DNA of 64,000 nucleotides from Strigops habroptila (GCF_004027225.2 NC_044278.2:57157743-57221742); one strand, 5' to 3'. Counted from the stretch's first letter, positions 25,617 to 41,400 are shown. Program-made: numbers and translations. Notes: generated by a model from the sequence alone, not told the origin.

Positions 25617-28600
25617 TTTTCATTTCTGATGCATTAAGAAAATTCTCTGTCTTAAAGCCTACATTCACATTGCATGGCAAAGAACACATACTTTTTCCAC
25701 AGCAAGATCATTATTGATCGCACTTTTACAATCAGCAACCGCCATACACTTCACATCCCTCTGTAAAACCAAACTTATGTTCAAAACATATCATCAAACT
25801 CAGGACCTCAGCCTCATTCAGCTGCCCAAAAAGAGAAAGCCAATTAAAAGCACCTGGCATGACAACCTAAAGAACTCAGAGTCCACACGCAGCACAAGTT
25901 CATACGCTGGTGGTGCATATGTTAAGAACCAGAACTAAGGGAGGTGCTGAACACTATGGCCAGTACCACAGCACTTTCTTGACGAGGCTCACAAGTCTCT
26001 TCCTCCGCAGGGGGTCCCAGACTGGGTTCTCTCCACCCATGGCCATTCACCCGTGTGATAGGCAATCACTTTGGACAAAACCAGAGGCAGCAAAGATGAA
26101 GAAAGCCTGTAGATTCTAATACAAGCGGTGACTTGTACTGAAAAATCAACAAAACCACTCCAAAACCTAAAGAACTACTATGATGTCTGTGCTTATGCTT
26201 TTTATTGGGGTATTCTGAAAGGACTGGAACTCACACCAGTCAATAGCCACATATAGCCTTTTATGTCACACTCCTATGAGCCATGTTGCATTTTTTCCCC
26301 CACGATGCAAGCCACCATAAATAGATGTGGGAATCCAAAAATATTAAGATTTGTTTTCTTGTCTTAAAAAGGGAGGAAGGATGACAGAAAGGAAAAAAAA
26401 AATTAAAAAAAAAAATCATACAGTGCAACCCATTTAATTACATTTGGAATTGTCTGAGGGGAGGGGCAGAAGAGAGAATCGTCTGAACAAATTTAGCATC
26501 TACAACAAAATCCAGAGTTTTACGGCACACTAAAATAAAAACACATAGAAATACAGAACTGTCCCAAAGCCAGAGCACAGGGTGGGCGTTTACTTTATGT
26601 AGAAGCCATCCCTGCACACAGTAGAAACTGATACCTATTAATTAGACATAAGGATATAGATTTTCCCTTCTATTTGATCTGCAGTCACTCAGAAGAAAAA
26701 AACAAAAACAAAAACAAAAGCAAGGAATTTGACTGGCTTACAGATGCTGTTGCCCCATGCTTAGTCTGAAACGGGTTGCTTTTCCTTCATCAAGAAACAT
26801 CCCATAGACAAATATATATTGCTACAATGTATTTTTATATGGACTCCAGGAAACTGACTGTTTTTCTTGAATATTTTGGTTTTCACTAACTATAAAGTCA
26901 AAGAAAATCTGAAACCACAACCTGAAAAACAAATATTCAGGACCTATCTAAAAATATCTGTGAAAATGGTCCCTTAAATTGTGAAAAGAAATCTTTCCAG
27001 ACAAGTGTTTCTTCACGAAATAGAAATAAGCATCTGCCATTTTACTGTTGGGTTGGGGTTTTTTTTTGTTTTATAATTATAAATTTGAGCAGTGAAAATA
27101 AAAAATACAAAGTTTCCTTTATCTGGTTTGCGAAGAAAGCCCCAGAAAGATTCTTTCAATCTTGAGATCAAGTATTTCTATTGTTCAAGACATTATACTT
27201 TGACTTAATAATTAGTGCTTTTACACAGTTTTTACTAAATAGATGATTTTTTTTACTACTGTAAACCAGGCAAAATAGTATTGAAGTTTCATTTATCGGA
27301 GGTATATTAGAAAACAGAATTGATAACACCCATATCACCAGTTAGATTTCAAACTTTGCTGTATTTTAGTTGAGAAAATATTTTTCTCCAAAATCTGGAA
27401 CATACAGTTGCTAAAGAATTTGGGAAGTGATGATATTGCAGCTATCACTGGAACTTCCGAGTCAATGAAATATTGATAGCTTATTGACACTGATCTTGAA
27501 ACTTTGGCACACAAAAGTAAAATTCTGTTTCTAAAAATAAGACTGTTAGCTATCAGAAGAGTGAAACATTACACAAAATTCCTAGAAAATATGTCTGCAC
27601 ATATAAAAGCGATCACTATTCAAAGTTTCCAGACAAAATGCAAGGTGAAAAATAAGTGATGAATCATTGTCACTAAAAATAAAGCCTATTACATCCTTTA
27701 TTACAATTTGAGTACATGTCCAGAAAAAAAGTGTACAGAATTCTTTTCATGCAAATGTTTTCAAGTAGGATTAAACACTGCGCATATAGTAACTTTCTCG
27801 TTACTTCTTTAGCAAGCAGAAATGACTGCTTTAAAAGTAGAAGCATTCAATCCAAGTAGAAGACAAGTCCTTCGTGTTCTTCAAACAAAGCTCTGCCTGA
27901 ATAAAAGAAAAATTTTAATCACTTTGCTCAGTTAAGCCTGTATGTTTAAGACATATTTCTGGACAGGAGCTTTGAAAATGATTTTTTAAATGTTTGTATG
28001 AAATCAAGGTGATCTAAACAAAGAGGCCTTTTTTTCTCTGTAGGCATCCTTTTTCATTAAAAACAGGTCTTCCAGTTCAAGACCTGCAGTGTGAAGGAAA
28101 ATATGCTGCTGTTGCTCACACTTTATGCACTTAATACCCCTGAGCTGTGAAAACACACCTTTCAGCAGTTCAAACCTTCAAACAAAAGAAAAGAGACTTT
28201 CACAAACACCTTTGGGCTCACAGGGATTGCATCAGAGCTGACACAAAAGCCTTTTGCAATGGACAATTCTCTTACACAGTTAATAGCCAGCCTAAAAACA
28301 ACAACGTCCCTCAAGATGCTCATTATGGAGATAACACTGCATGTTTGAAAGTCCTTGTGGATGAGCATTTTTACTTTGGTATCAAGTCTTTCTACTGTTG
28401 CCCTGGTACCTGTTCATGCTGTGAGCGACTGAGAGGGGCTCTCCGCTCAGAGCAGGCAGTATCCTCCAATGCACAAACAGCCCTTGCTCTTCCCCTCCTA
28501 TTCTCAGCAAAGGAAGGACAGGGAAGAAGGAGGTCCCCAGTACTGACCCCTACAACTAAAACGTATATGCACATACAACCCAGGCCCGTGAATTCCCTCC

Positions 28601-31600
28601 CTGCCACACAGGCTGCCTTGTTCAGCTGGTGTTAGCAGGACCCTACTGTTGTGCAATTACCACCTCACCAGGATGTTGGGTTAACGTTTCTCAGTCCCAC
28701 AAGTTAAACAGCTGATGCAACAACAGAAAAACAGTTACAAATTATTTTCAGCAGAGAGCACGACATTCTAGAACCCAGCTACAAAGTACTCTGTTGAGCA
28801 AATTACGCACAAAGTTTCTTCTCATACATGCCCAAAAACCTAAAAATGGCTCTACCTAAGCTATACCATAACAGTTCCCCTTTTGCCCTGCACTGGCCCA
28901 TTTGCATCTGTAAAAAGTATCTTGTACAATCAGATCTAGACAACCACTGCTAATGACTCACTGAAGCACCATTACTAATCTGGGATTTATGCCATCATTT
29001 TTCAGTCAAGACTGATTAAAGAGATTTGGCAATACTGCAAACATAATTCAGCATCTCTGGCACTGTTTAGAAAACTGTGATCGCAGCTTCATATGTATTA
29101 AGACTGGCTGGCCATCTGCAAAATTTCATGCTGATGCATCCAAATAATATATATTCAGCCAGCCATTTGAACTGTGGGCGAAAAAGATGGGTGGGAAAAG
29201 AAGAAGATCCCACATAGTATGATTCAGCAAATACCCTGATCTAGAGAGGCTAAAACTCTAATATTAAAAAAAGACACTGTGCAATGTCATCTCAAGTGTT
29301 GCACGCACATTTTACAAAATCAAAATATTTTTATATTAACAACAAGATGAAAACCAAGATCTCTATTAAAAATAAAGACAATTTATTTTGATACACCACA
29401 CCTTAAACCAATAATTATTGAAATGTGTGATCAAACTGCAACAATGTTTCTCCCCCAGACTTCCTCCTCCCTTTTGACTTTGCCTGAAATCAGTACTCCA
29501 ATGACAGGAACAAACCCACGTTGCTTCAAGCATTCTTCTGGCACCAAGAAATAGAAGCAGGATATAAAGTTAATGAAGAGCACAATATTAAAAGCTGTGG
29601 CATCAGCAAAGTGAAGGTGCAGACAGCAGCAGATTTTCTGTGACTCTACTAGAGAACTTCCATCTGAAAGCCAGTATCTTGTGCTCTGAATATGGAAATT
29701 CAGACAAAGCCTTGAGGTCCAACAGCTGCCAGCAAGATTTCAGATTCACGCAGATGGAAGAGAGAAACTCCAGCTCTGACAGGTAGGGACTACTGCTGCT
29801 ACGTGGGGCTATGCCTTCATTTGCAAGATTTTCACACAGTTGTCAGCAAATCCTTTTCAGAGGAAAGTAGGCCAGTCAGCCTGACAGTGCAAACAAATGA
29901 TAGTACTGCATTTCCAAAGCCTTCCAATGTGTTGCATGTCCCCCTCATCATGCCCACCACCACCACGTTCTCCAGTAAAAGTCTTCTTCACAGAGACAAC
30001 ACAGGTGTCCCACTCCAGCTTTATGCACCTCCTGTTCTCCAGAGGGGAGATCACTCCCTTACTACTCATCTTACAAACCTTGCTCATCATGTATGTCATT
30101 TCAAGGATTTCCACACTGGCCATTACTGTCAAGAACTCTTCCCTTCTTGAGTGTAAACTCCACCCTCATTTCCATCCCTGCTAGAACCAATACTGAATGC
30201 TGCAGAGGAATTCAGCACTCAATAAATGCAATGTTACACACACGCATCAGTACCAAAATATCTCATTCAAATGTGAATGTGGCAGAAGAGGAGGTCTCTG
30301 GGAAAGGACTTTTTTGAGCATCTGAAGCACACTAAGCCAGAATATCAGGTCTGAATAGTATATGGCAGTTTCTTTAATGTAAAATCAAAGGTACAAGAGC
30401 AGGACATGTGCCTGAAGGGCAACATGGAAAATGTCTTTAGCTGGGCTGCCACAAGAAGAGAATGGTTATCAACCATGCTGGTATTTTGGTAAATATGAGC
30501 ACGTGCTATATACACAACCAGGTGCAGTTGCTTTCTCTCACACAAATTTTCACTAAAGGTTATTTAAGAATATACAAATGAATGCCCAAAGACATGTAAA
30601 AACCAACAACAAAACAAAACTACCCAACCATAAAAAGGAAACAAATCTTTATCTTCCTCTTCAACTTTCAGCTACCTCCCCATTACCTTACTCAGCCCCA
30701 TGCAACACATCATTTAGGAGAAAACCAGGTCAACACCCAGATTACTTCCAACCACACGTACCACAAAAGGAGTACACAAACATATCCTGCATCATTATAT
30801 CATCTCGTTCATGTCTGCAAACAATAACCTCAGACAAATGCAAGACTCTATAACAAAGTACCTCCACCGAAAAAAGCAAACAACAAAATCTTTTCCCTAC
30901 GGTTACCCACCTGCACAATGCATTTAACTACTATTAACTAAACCCTTTCTCAACACACGCCCATTCACCTTGTAAAGGGGTCCAACAGCTGTTCAAAAGT
31001 AAACAGGGAGGCAGCTCACCGGATGGGGAAGGGGACTGACTTTCATTTGGCAGCCTGGGAAGGTTTACACTTTAGTAAGGATGGGAAGCAGCTCTTCAGA
31101 GGCAGAGGTTGTTCCTCTGACCTGAACCAACTCTCACGCTGGCTAGTCTGGAGGAGGATAGAGTTGCTTCTTACTCATGGGATGTTACCCTCTTAATTTG
31201 GGTTCTATAAGGAAACAAAAAAACTCTTTACATCTAATAGGCCATGGTACTCAGAGCTGACAGAAAGGACTACAAGCCAACATTTTAGAAATGCAGCAAA
31301 GTTCCAGCTTCAACACACATCAACCCACGAGAGACTCACCTTAAAAAAAAAATCCTAATCAAACATCCAGTCAAAAGTAAAAAGTTGTTAATTAGGGCCA
31401 CAAGAGAAGGAATTGGCATGTATCTTGCAGCTGATGGAGGCGGGAAGGATGATCACAGTGGTGGAATACCAATGACAGGATAAAGAGCCATTTCCTCAGT
31501 GTCAATGGCTCGTTGAAGACACAGTCAATTGAGCAACCAGAGTTTTATTTTTAAGTCACCTTTCTTCCTCTCTGGAAATTAACATATTTGCATATTTCTT

Positions 31601-32152
31601 TCTACCCACAGGGTAACCATTAAAGAAGTTTTTATATTAGTAATCATTGTCACTAAAAGCATCTGAGACAAAGTATTTTAGGATAACCATGCAAAGTGAA
31701 ATATTGTTTCTATCTGCATGAGCTGCAATTAACAGTTTTCTTTGATTTAGGTATTCGTAGTAGTCAACACGGGAACCTCATGCCTCACTTTCGGGGCTTC
31801 TTTTTCCCTGTTATGCTTTAGGAGGCTGATTCTGAAAGTACAGCAGATTCTCATCACTTACAAACTCTACACAGCCTCAGCTCCCTCAGAGTTCATAGTT
31901 CCCCTTCCTTGGTTTTTGTTTTGGTTTGGGGTTTTTTTTCCCCTTTTTCTTCTTTCCCCCCTCCAGTCTTGCTTCTTTCAGTTCTCTTAAGTTATGCTCT
32001 CATGATCATCAATCATAATTCTGGAGGGTCTTTCATTATCTCCTTCCCCACCAACTACATCATAAAAATAATGACAGATAAATTGTATTTTCCTTATTTT
32101 CTGCACAAATTAATATCAAGGTCTTTTAATATCTGTTTGCCTAGAACTCATA
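25617..32152. other. Non-coding region
   Basis: No recognised repeat or exon. A 162-codon plus-strand frame at 28147-28635 lacks domain features and is not called. Confidence 0.7.
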
Positions 32153-32425
32153 CATAGAATCAGCGAGGTTAGAAAAGACCTTTGAGATCATCAAGTCCAA
32201 TCATTACCACCACTAAACCACGTCACTGGGGGCCTCATCTACATGCTTTTTGAACACCTCCAGGGACGGTGATTCCACCACTTCCCTGGGCAGCCTGTTC
32301 CAATGCCTCATCTCTCTTTTGGTGAAGAAATTTTTCCTAACATCCAATCTAAACCTCCCCTGGCGCAGCTTGAGGCCATTACCTCGTCCTATCACTTGTT
32401 ACTTGGGAGAAGATACTGACCCCAT
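32153..32425 (-). mobile_element. CR1 LINE 3' fragment with ORF2 C-terminus (antisense)
   Basis: On the minus strand a 60-codon frame (32395-32213) contains [19 protein letters not shown], the conserved C-terminal end of CR1 ORF2. It is followed by a short 3' UTR and the tail at 32153. The frame is an element remnant and not a host gene. The UTR type differs from the other copies here (it contains a CACTAAACCACGTC-like block on plus), suggesting another CR1 subfamily. Confidence 0.92.
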
Positions 32426-35400
32426 GTTTTCTCTTAGTCCTATCAAAGTTTCACACACTCATGCCTCTGAACTTGTGTTCTGCAAGCACCCTTTCTGTTC
32501 AGGTATATCTCTTGCCACCTTCATGGCTTCACTGGTGCAAATGGTCTCAATTCTAGTCTAATCCTAAATTGCAAGAGTAGCTGAAGCAATGAGGAAAAAG
32601 GGCCCATTGAAAAAAAAATCCTCATTTCCTTCTACTTATGGAACTAAGACTTAAATTTTCTTTCTTATTTCCTGAGCTGTTGACACTTTTTAGGTGAACT
32701 GAAGCTCTCCTCGTTCCAGAGCCACACAGCATTACCCCCCCAGAGGCATATCTTCATAGGCTCTCCAACCTAGCTGCTAAACAATAAATCAAAAAAAGGG
32801 GCAAGAATATAGATGGATTTTTACCACTTCTTGCCTCCTCCAATTCTTAGATGTCATAGTTTAAATTAGACCAACTGTTTGTACGCTCTGATTTATAAAA
32901 CTCAGTAGCAGGTCCCAAAGGGAATTTACGTGGATACACTGTGCTCTCAGGACCTCAGAACGCTTCTGGGAGAGCACTCATCATCACAGGGATGGGTGCA
33001 GTCCCGGCTATGGGAGCAGCCTCAAATTAAATGCTTCCCATGAAACACCTGGCTCAAAACCTCTAGTTCAGAGACTGTGTACCTCCTGATATTGCTCTGC
33101 TGCAGAAATACCACAAAATGGACTTGTTTGCATTTTGCTAATTCTTCACTTTCTAAAAGTTCCAGGTAGATGCAATACATATTAGATACCTTGATGTTGG
33201 CATCAAACAGGCATCCTGTGCATAATTTTGTGGAATGAATCCCTAAGACAATGAACCACATACAATTACACAAATCCAGACATACTTAGAAGCCCACATA
33301 AAAGTGGGATTTGTCCATCCTCATAATCACTGTGAAGGGCCCCAGAGAAATCTAGAAACACAGAGATTTTGTAGAACCTCCAACAATAATTCCTTTCGGA
33401 ATCACTGGTCCTTCTGAGTATTTTACCCAAGTCTCACAATACTCAGCCTTTTCCTGGAAGTCTCGGGTGTTATACATAGGAAAGACAAAACTTTTCCCCT
33501 TATTATATTAGAATAGAGCTTGCAAACATGCCTTACAAGTAAACTTGTAAGAAGGGCAGGACACGTTAGTTCTTCAACACCATTCCCAGGCAGAAAAAAA
33601 TTTAAAGACACAAGGATTTTCAGGAGGAGCAGAATATAAGGTGACCACATAGCATGCTGTTTTACTCAGTATTCTTGAACAGGGACCACCAAGATTGGGA
33701 GCTACCTAAAAGCTCCCAAAGCTGGGAGCCAAATACGAAGTCTGCGGCAAGGTTTATTTGAGTAACCTTCACAATTTTGAGAGCTTCCTGCGATTTCTAA
33801 ATGCCCAAGGTTGACAATACTACCACAACATACATTCCTTGACACCTTTTTTTAACTGCTGCATGTAAAAGTGAGGGCTCACAGCTGCCTTTGTTCAAGA
33901 GATAATTACTTGTGACCTCATTTTACTTGTGACATGACCACCATGGCTTCTTTTAAAAGAACATTTCACTAAATTCTCACAACCAGTTTCAAAGAACTGT
34001 TTGCCTTCCCCTCCTACCAACTTTAACCGTAAAGGTAACCAGGTGCTTGTCACAACCGTAAATTTCCAGAGCTGGAAGTAGGAAATGGGAGGGTCAAAAC
34101 AGTGCAGTCACAGCAAAATAAATTTCTGCCCTCCAACTGAAAGCTCTCAGGAGCACCCTTGCAGAAGAACTACTGTGCCCACTATGTCTCTCTCCAGCTC
34201 CTACCTGTCAGATGCAGTGTGCAAGGGAAGACAGGTTCCAACGACAACCCCTGGGATGAGCTATCCTGTTCACATACATGCGTCAGTGGAGACAACTATG
34301 TTGTTCACCTTTCCTTCCTCACACAGCAGCAGATATCCCAGGAGCAAACACATTCTGGGGATTTTAACACTCCAAAGCTAGGCAGGAGATGTTCAGAGCA
34401 ACCCTGGACTCCTGCAGCAAGATATTAATACAACAGCACTCTGCTGTTCCAAGAGTAAGAACTAACATGTTACTTTCTGAGCTGCGGTACCCTGAGTTAT
34501 CTCAGAGGTAAGGGAAGCCAGGGGGAAAACGTTCTTTTTGTCCCATCAGAGAAACAGAATAAGCAGGCAACATAAGAGAACCACAGAAATAAAGAATTTC
34601 TATTCCTATACCAGGAATAGCCCCTGAAACATCTACGTGAGACATGACATTTACATAACAAAACACTAGAAGTTTTTACTGCTCTTCCTAGGAAGTAAAA
34701 TCTCACCAGAATAACACTGATCCTCACAATTCGTTCCCCACTAATTGTCTCCCCATGTACCTGCTTTCTGCTAGGACTGAAGAGCAGTGTTTTTAGGGCA
34801 GCTCTCAAAGTCTCCTGGGCCTAGCAGCTAGTCTAATTGCTGAGCTGCTTCTACATAGCAGAGCAGAAGCCTCCATTCCACCAGCATCTCCTCTCCCAGG
34901 GCAGTATTATCCTACTGAGAAGTAACAGGCATTATACACTCACTGAAAAGCAGCACAGTACCTATGCAAAGAGCCAACAGTGAGCTTATGATGACTGCTA
35001 ATGGCTTTATTTACATCTTACCAGTCCATTTTTAGCAGCATGCTCATTTTACCTATGAGATTTTAATACAGTTGCTCAATTCACATCCAAGCCTGCAGGG
35101 TGCTGAAGTTCCCACCTTCTGACAGCACCTTGACATTTATTGCTCTATTGTAACTGGGCTAGTTATGCTGTACAAGAGAACTGCTAAATATTTTATGTAG
35201 GCATGTTCATTCAACATATTAATTAGGAACTTAGTCTCAAATGTTCTCAAAATTGAACAGAGCACACACATCCAAAACTCTCATTACAGATTCACTCACT
35301 ATAGCAGCTTTCACACAGATTTCTTGACTGACTGCATTTTACTGTGCTCTCTTTTTATAGAGTACATAACCTTCTGGTCATAGCAGATTGCTTGCTTCCA

Positions 35401-38400
35401 GCTGGAAACACTCTTGGGAACACAGAACTGTAACCTACCACTAATATATTAAGCACAGAACATTTCAGACATCATGACGCAGAAATCACAAATATAGAAA
35501 GCTACATGAGGAGCTGACGTAGAATTAACAAGGCTTGCTCCATATCCACCTCTAGCTCAAGTGAAGCAGTAAGCCTACAGCTCATGTTGGAAGTCTGTGT
35601 CTCAGGCCCTGCTACCATAGCCATTAGTGCTTCTAGCAGAAATACAGTTCTTACTGACACTTCTTGGAAAGAGTAATTTTACTAAAACATAGTTTGGGTC
35701 AAACTAACAGGAAAAAATAACTATTCTTTGGTAATCTGATCTTGCCCAAAAGATACGATTTAATCACAGCATATGTAGTTTCCTCAAGTCTTATAAACCT
35801 GGTGAAATTACTTGATGAAAAAAATAAACCCTAGGTAATGCAGACAACTTAGACGGCAGCACCCATACATGTTGAGCTAGTGCTCAATAAATGCTTCCTC
35901 GCAGTTGTTTGGAAAAGGTACATTGTCTGGGTAAAGAGTTTTGATATACGTCCAAGCAAAGATGCACTTCAACATTTCCACCATTCTTACCAAAAGGGGA
36001 AGAGTAGGAAAGTCTCTGTTTACATTAAAAGCAGTTCCTTGCTACACAAGATTTCCCCCATTTTTTAACAGACCAGTCATTTACATGCCATAACTAGTCC
36101 CACATTGTTTTAGAAACCTCTTATATGCCACTGCATGCCAAACATTAAGCTGTTGTGTCACTGCTTACATGTATCAGTTGCTTACATGTATCGAAGTGTG
36201 TGCCCAGAAATTTTTCAGTCTTTCACAGTCTTTGTCTCAGACTAACTTTTTAAAGAATAGTCACCAGTTTCAGCTGAAAGTCAGCTACTGCCAAGAGTAA
36301 AGGCTAAAGGAAAAGTGTTTTGCATGAATTTGAAAAACAACAAAACCTGGCAGTCTTTCCTTCCTATCCTAATCCTTTAAAAAGTCACAGTAAACACAGA
36401 TCCACTAGAGATTCACTCACAACTAAAATCTCCAAAGATGCCAAAAACCTGAATACCCTTGATTTCTCCAGGTGACCTACCTGCACATACATTGTCCTAC
36501 AGGCAGATTCACTGCTCCAGACCAAGGGGTTTGGAAAAGGAGTTCCTTCTAATAATCGTTCAACATCAGTTTGGCTGAACATTGAACTGGTCCAACATAA
36601 CCTGTATCTCTCACACAAGCCTTCGGGAAACAGCAAATTCAAAAGCATCGGGGGGAAATGACCAAACTGAAGGAGCAGGAGGAGAACTAACAGATTTGAA
36701 AGGCAATACTGACAATATTGGCTTAAAAAAATGAAGCTGTCAGAAGACCAGGACTGAGGTCTGGGAGTAGAAATAAGGTCAGAAATTATTTGGCTGGGAG
36801 GGATCATTGCAATAAAGAGCTGGGGAGCAGACAGGTATAGGCAGACCAGAGAGACTGGGCAAGTAGCACAAGGATGAAAACCTAGGGGGGCAACTTAAGC
36901 TGGTGCAAAGAGGCTGAGAACTAGCTTTGGGAACAGGAGAGATACTGGACACAGACTTCAAGGGACAACCAGCCTTCTGCAGAAAGAATAAAGCATCAAC
37001 TAGCTTGGGCTGCCTGACTTGGGACATTCAATATTCAACTTTGGAAGTATACAGTCTTTTACAAAACACATGCAGAAATAGCTGGGAGGGCTTAGCCTGA
37101 TTTAAGATCTAGTTTCTACTAGAAACCCAAACCTGAGGAATATTGCACAGACCAAGGGCAAAAGGACAATTTTTAAAGACTTGCCTTGCACCACACAGGA
37201 ATTGTGGGGAGGGGTAGGTTTGCGTCCCAGGCCTCTGGAAGGATGCAGTTCTCAATTAGAAAACAATCTTGTCCTCCTCTTCCTTCAATCCCCTGCTTTG
37301 ACTGCTGTACAATTTCCAATCTCTGCAACAAATAAAACTGTTACACTCAACTGACGTCCTCTACTGCACAGTTCATCCCCAGATTAGGCCCCTCCTGTGC
37401 ATTAAATACAATGAGAAAAGTAGATCATCTAACTAAAGCTTTAGTATAATTGGAATTCATGAGGCCAAACTGTGGTTACATAGATTGCTCTTTTAAGACA
37501 GTTAGTTTGCCAGCAGTGTAGCTAATTTGTGGTATAAAAAGTTGTCCTCCTGCCTATAACTGTCTTGTTTGTATGTGGCAGCACTCCTTTGCTTTCAGCA
37601 CAGAAACCAACAGTACCGAATGCTTCCTTCAGTCCCAGAAATGAGGATGCACAATCTACCCACACTTTGGGAGCGGAAGTTATGATCACTAGAAAACCTC
37701 AAGGATCATGTTCATCTACGTTGCTAGAAGTATGCGACTGGACAGCAGCTCAAGTTCATGGGTCCGCAGGATGTTAAGTGCCACACAACACTACCTCCTA
37801 GCTTTCAGCTGGGATACCACTTTTAAATGTGGCTAGACATATAGGACTTTTCTACTGATATTGTTATCTACTGGTCTCATATTAATTGTTGCTGTACCTG
37901 TCTGTGTGATACTGCACAATTTTGAACTTAAAAAAGTCACCCATAAAAACTGGAAGGGATAAGGTACCTACAATATAATGCTCTTGTGCAAACAATGTCC
38001 ATGCTCACAAAGCACCTGAGAAACGCTCTACAGACTTCTGGACCTGGACAGGGAGGCTTATGCCAGATTTTACATTTTATATGTAGCATCTTCCACAAGA
38101 CAATACACAAGCGGCTTTTTTTTTTTTTAAACAAATGCTGTAATGTTCTATAAATTCTCATCTTTAGAGAGCTGCTATCGGAATTAACAACACACTAATA
38201 CTTATCACTTTATGGTGAAAATACAACAGAAAAATGGCATGCAGAGCTCGGCAAGTAGCTCTGGTGACTGAAGATATTACCATGCTGCTGTTCAAGTTTA
38301 CGGCCTCCCAAGCAAAGTCAATGGACCAGATCAAGTGAGCACTCTTCAGCAATGTCAAACCCACATTTTAAATTAAGCCACTGAACTTTGCACTGAAGTT

Positions 38401-41400
38401 GCTGAAGCGCAGGAACACATTTCGTTCCACCTGCCCTGCTGTGGGAGGCAGGAATTTCCAGCCTAGTGAATGTAAAAAGTAGCTACAGGATCGAAAGAAC
38501 TGTTGGTGGCAAGACAAAATACAGCAAGATGTCCAGAGAAATCCAGGTGGGTTAAGAGGGAGTGAGGGGAAAATCTTTAGAGGGTCTATTGATAACTACT
38601 TTATTCTAAGCAACAGTGAAAAAAACCCCCAACTATGAAAACCTATTCGCTTAACAATGGTCGCTACAGAGAAAATGTAGAAAAAGAACTGGAAAAAAGA
38701 ACAGAGGAAACTCCAAGCAGGCGAGTATTTTAACACACCTAATACGAAGCAATTTAATTCTGAAGTCTTATTATAATTCTTAAAGACTGAACAATTCTTG
38801 GAAAATTCTTCTAAAGCAGAAATCCAAGTTTCAGAGTGCTGAGGGTTAAGGCTTGAAATAAACACAAACTGGAATTACAAAAAGATCCAATGCCTAACTC
38901 TAGCAGCAAGACCAGCACTGCCCTTTCTCCAACACAACAGCTTTAATGACAGAGAATGAGTGGAAGAACAAATTCTCAGCAAATCCAGTATCATCTGTGC
39001 CTCCACTGTTAGCCCCAATTTCTACCTTAGAGTCTTGTCCTACTTGTCCTACTCATCACAAAGAGAAATTCCAGGCATAAAATTCTTTCTAAGCACAGTT
39101 CATTTCTCTTGTACATGCTTCTGTAGTTGGAAGTTGCAGAAAACTCAGTGATGCAGCAGGGTCCCATGAGGTAAAGCAGCTCTTCAAGCTCAAAGTTAAT
39201 CTGGACTTCTTAGTCTTGTAAAATAGGAAGGAACTGAGCATGTGCAGAGGCATTTGAAGGCATTGATATTAGTTGTAGAATTCTGTACAGTTTGCTACAC
39301 TGCAGGAAGGTTACCTTGGCTACAAACTGCCCCAAGGAATTGAGGTGTGTTCTATTCAAAGATTTGCAACATTTGAATATATGTGCTTCCTATAACTCGT
39401 CATATGGTTGAAAGAAGAATTATTCTTGTATAAGTTTAGCTGAGTAGTACAACATTATGCAAGATGAAAATAGCCATGCTTGTGAGAGCAGATGACCCCA
39501 GCTTCTCTAATGCGTTTTATCTAGCAATGGGAGTTAGCAGCACTGCAGGTTCTCATTCAAAATGGCACAGCCCCACTCACTTCCCATATGCTCAGGTTCA
39601 GGATGCACCTGCCAGGGAAGCCCAGCTCTGAAGCCTCGCCCCTCTGTCTGCATTCTCCCTGAGCACACCCCAGCTGGAGCCACAGGTTCAGAACACCTCC
39701 AGTTGGGGTTCTTCCTTTGCAGAAACGATAACTTTAAAGTGCTCTCCTGGCAAATGCTACGAAACATAGATCAGAACCACACCGGATACATTTTTCTATT
39801 GCTATGTCTCTCCTTTCCTGTATGGGCCATCTACTCTCTCATCCTCTCCACTCTTTTCCCTTCACTTTCCCCCTCTATATCCACACTCCTTTTCTCCCAT
39901 GCTACTCCCTTTCACCCCACTCAATTTGGCTCCTCCACAAAATCTGTTCTGCCTACAACAAACTGGAAGAACATATCTGTATCTAGAGAGCATCATCTCC
40001 CATACAACAGACTTCTCTGTTAGCATGGCAGAGCAATAGGCCACAAACAAGATGGGTTGTTATACTCTCACCAGTGGGGTCTACAAGTAACAGCTCAAGA
40101 ATGCCCGTGTCTTTTTCAAAATCTCCTGCTGATTTCATACAAGGTCGTAGCGATACCTCACTGCTGCATGTAATGAGTACTTTTAGTGAATACAGACACA
40201 CATTCGCAACATCAGCTGCAGAGAAGTCTTTGGTCAAGTACTATAACCTGCACAAAGCCTCCTTCACCTAAGATCCAGATTTCAACTTGCTTGGAGATTA
40301 GGGGGGAAGCTATGTTATTCTCACATTTCATCAAGATACTTTTAGCTAAGTTAGGACGTACCTCGGTAATTCAATTTTCCTATTGATTGCATGGTTGGAA
40401 GAAAAAAAAAAAAAATCCATAAATTCAAGAAATTCACACTCAGTAGAATTACACATGGCCAGGGACACCCTTCTTGCTGAGTGAACACACTTCACTGCAG
40501 CTTTCAAATGTTGTTTTCAAGAAGTGCTAACATATTTCTGCAGTGCTGGCACCTCCCTTTCCTCTGCAAGAGACAGAAATATGGCTGGCTCAACGGGCTC
40601 ACAGAAGCAGAAGCACAATGTCCACCTGTGCTGGCTGATGCAACGTCATTAACCCCAGTCTCTGAACCAGGGAAAATACACCAATAACTGCCAGGGAGCG
40701 CTGCGGCATCTGCCTTCCATTATCTCGTACACACCTCCCTTACTGCCTGCCATACAAACCACAAAAGCCGGCCGTGACCCTACTCTGTGCAGCTGAGACA
40801 CACACCCTCCTCTCAGTCACGTCCTCGATTTACAAATGTCTCTGTTATTTTCCTTACTTCACTCGGTCCACGCTTCATTCTCAACCAGCTCTGCCTTGGT
40901 TGTTCCTTGGGTTTGCCTCACACACTGCCAATCTGTGGCGACACTTCCCTCACGGTAAGCAGACCACATGGGAAGCAAAGGAAGGAGAGCAGTGGCAGCA
41001 GGAAGTGGTGGTAAAGCTGGAAAAGGAAAATCCTCCTTCCATGTGAAAGCCAGAAGAATCAACTTCATCTAAAGTAAAGAGCTTATCATGTTAGGTTAAG
41101 CAGGAATAGGTGTGATTTAAACACATTTGAGGCTATGCCTATGTGCCTGACAGATGTGGATGAGGCAGGCACACCCCAAAGCTTTCTTCTTCCAAGGTCA
41201 ACAATGTTTTCTAACGACGTTTCTGCAAAGGATGTCTGTTTGAGATTTAGGTAGATAATCCAACAATAGAGAGGAAATTCAGTTTGTCAGAAAAGAAACA
41301 GGAAGGGAAGTGACAAGCAGAAGCAAAGAATGCATAAGATGGAGCTCTGAGCTATGCTGCCTGTGTTATTTGATCCTCTCTCTCTCTTCAAGGACAACAG

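Noticed and set aside
28147-28635. 162-codon plus-strand frame
   Set aside because: No recognisable domain or family, no neighbouring splice or promoter context, and overlapping minus-strand frames of similar quality. Best explained by chance.
32213-32395. 60-codon minus-strand frame that looks conserved
   Set aside because: It is the C-terminal end of CR1 ORF2, not a host gene.
36385-36807. 140-codon minus-strand frame
   Set aside because: Protein-like in part (TDVERLLEGTPFPNPLVW) but not recognised and without splice context. It could be an unidentified old repeat. A RepeatMasker search would decide.
39562-40023. 153-codon plus-strand frame
   Set aside because: Proline/serine/leucine-rich translation of a CT-rich patch, with no domain seen.
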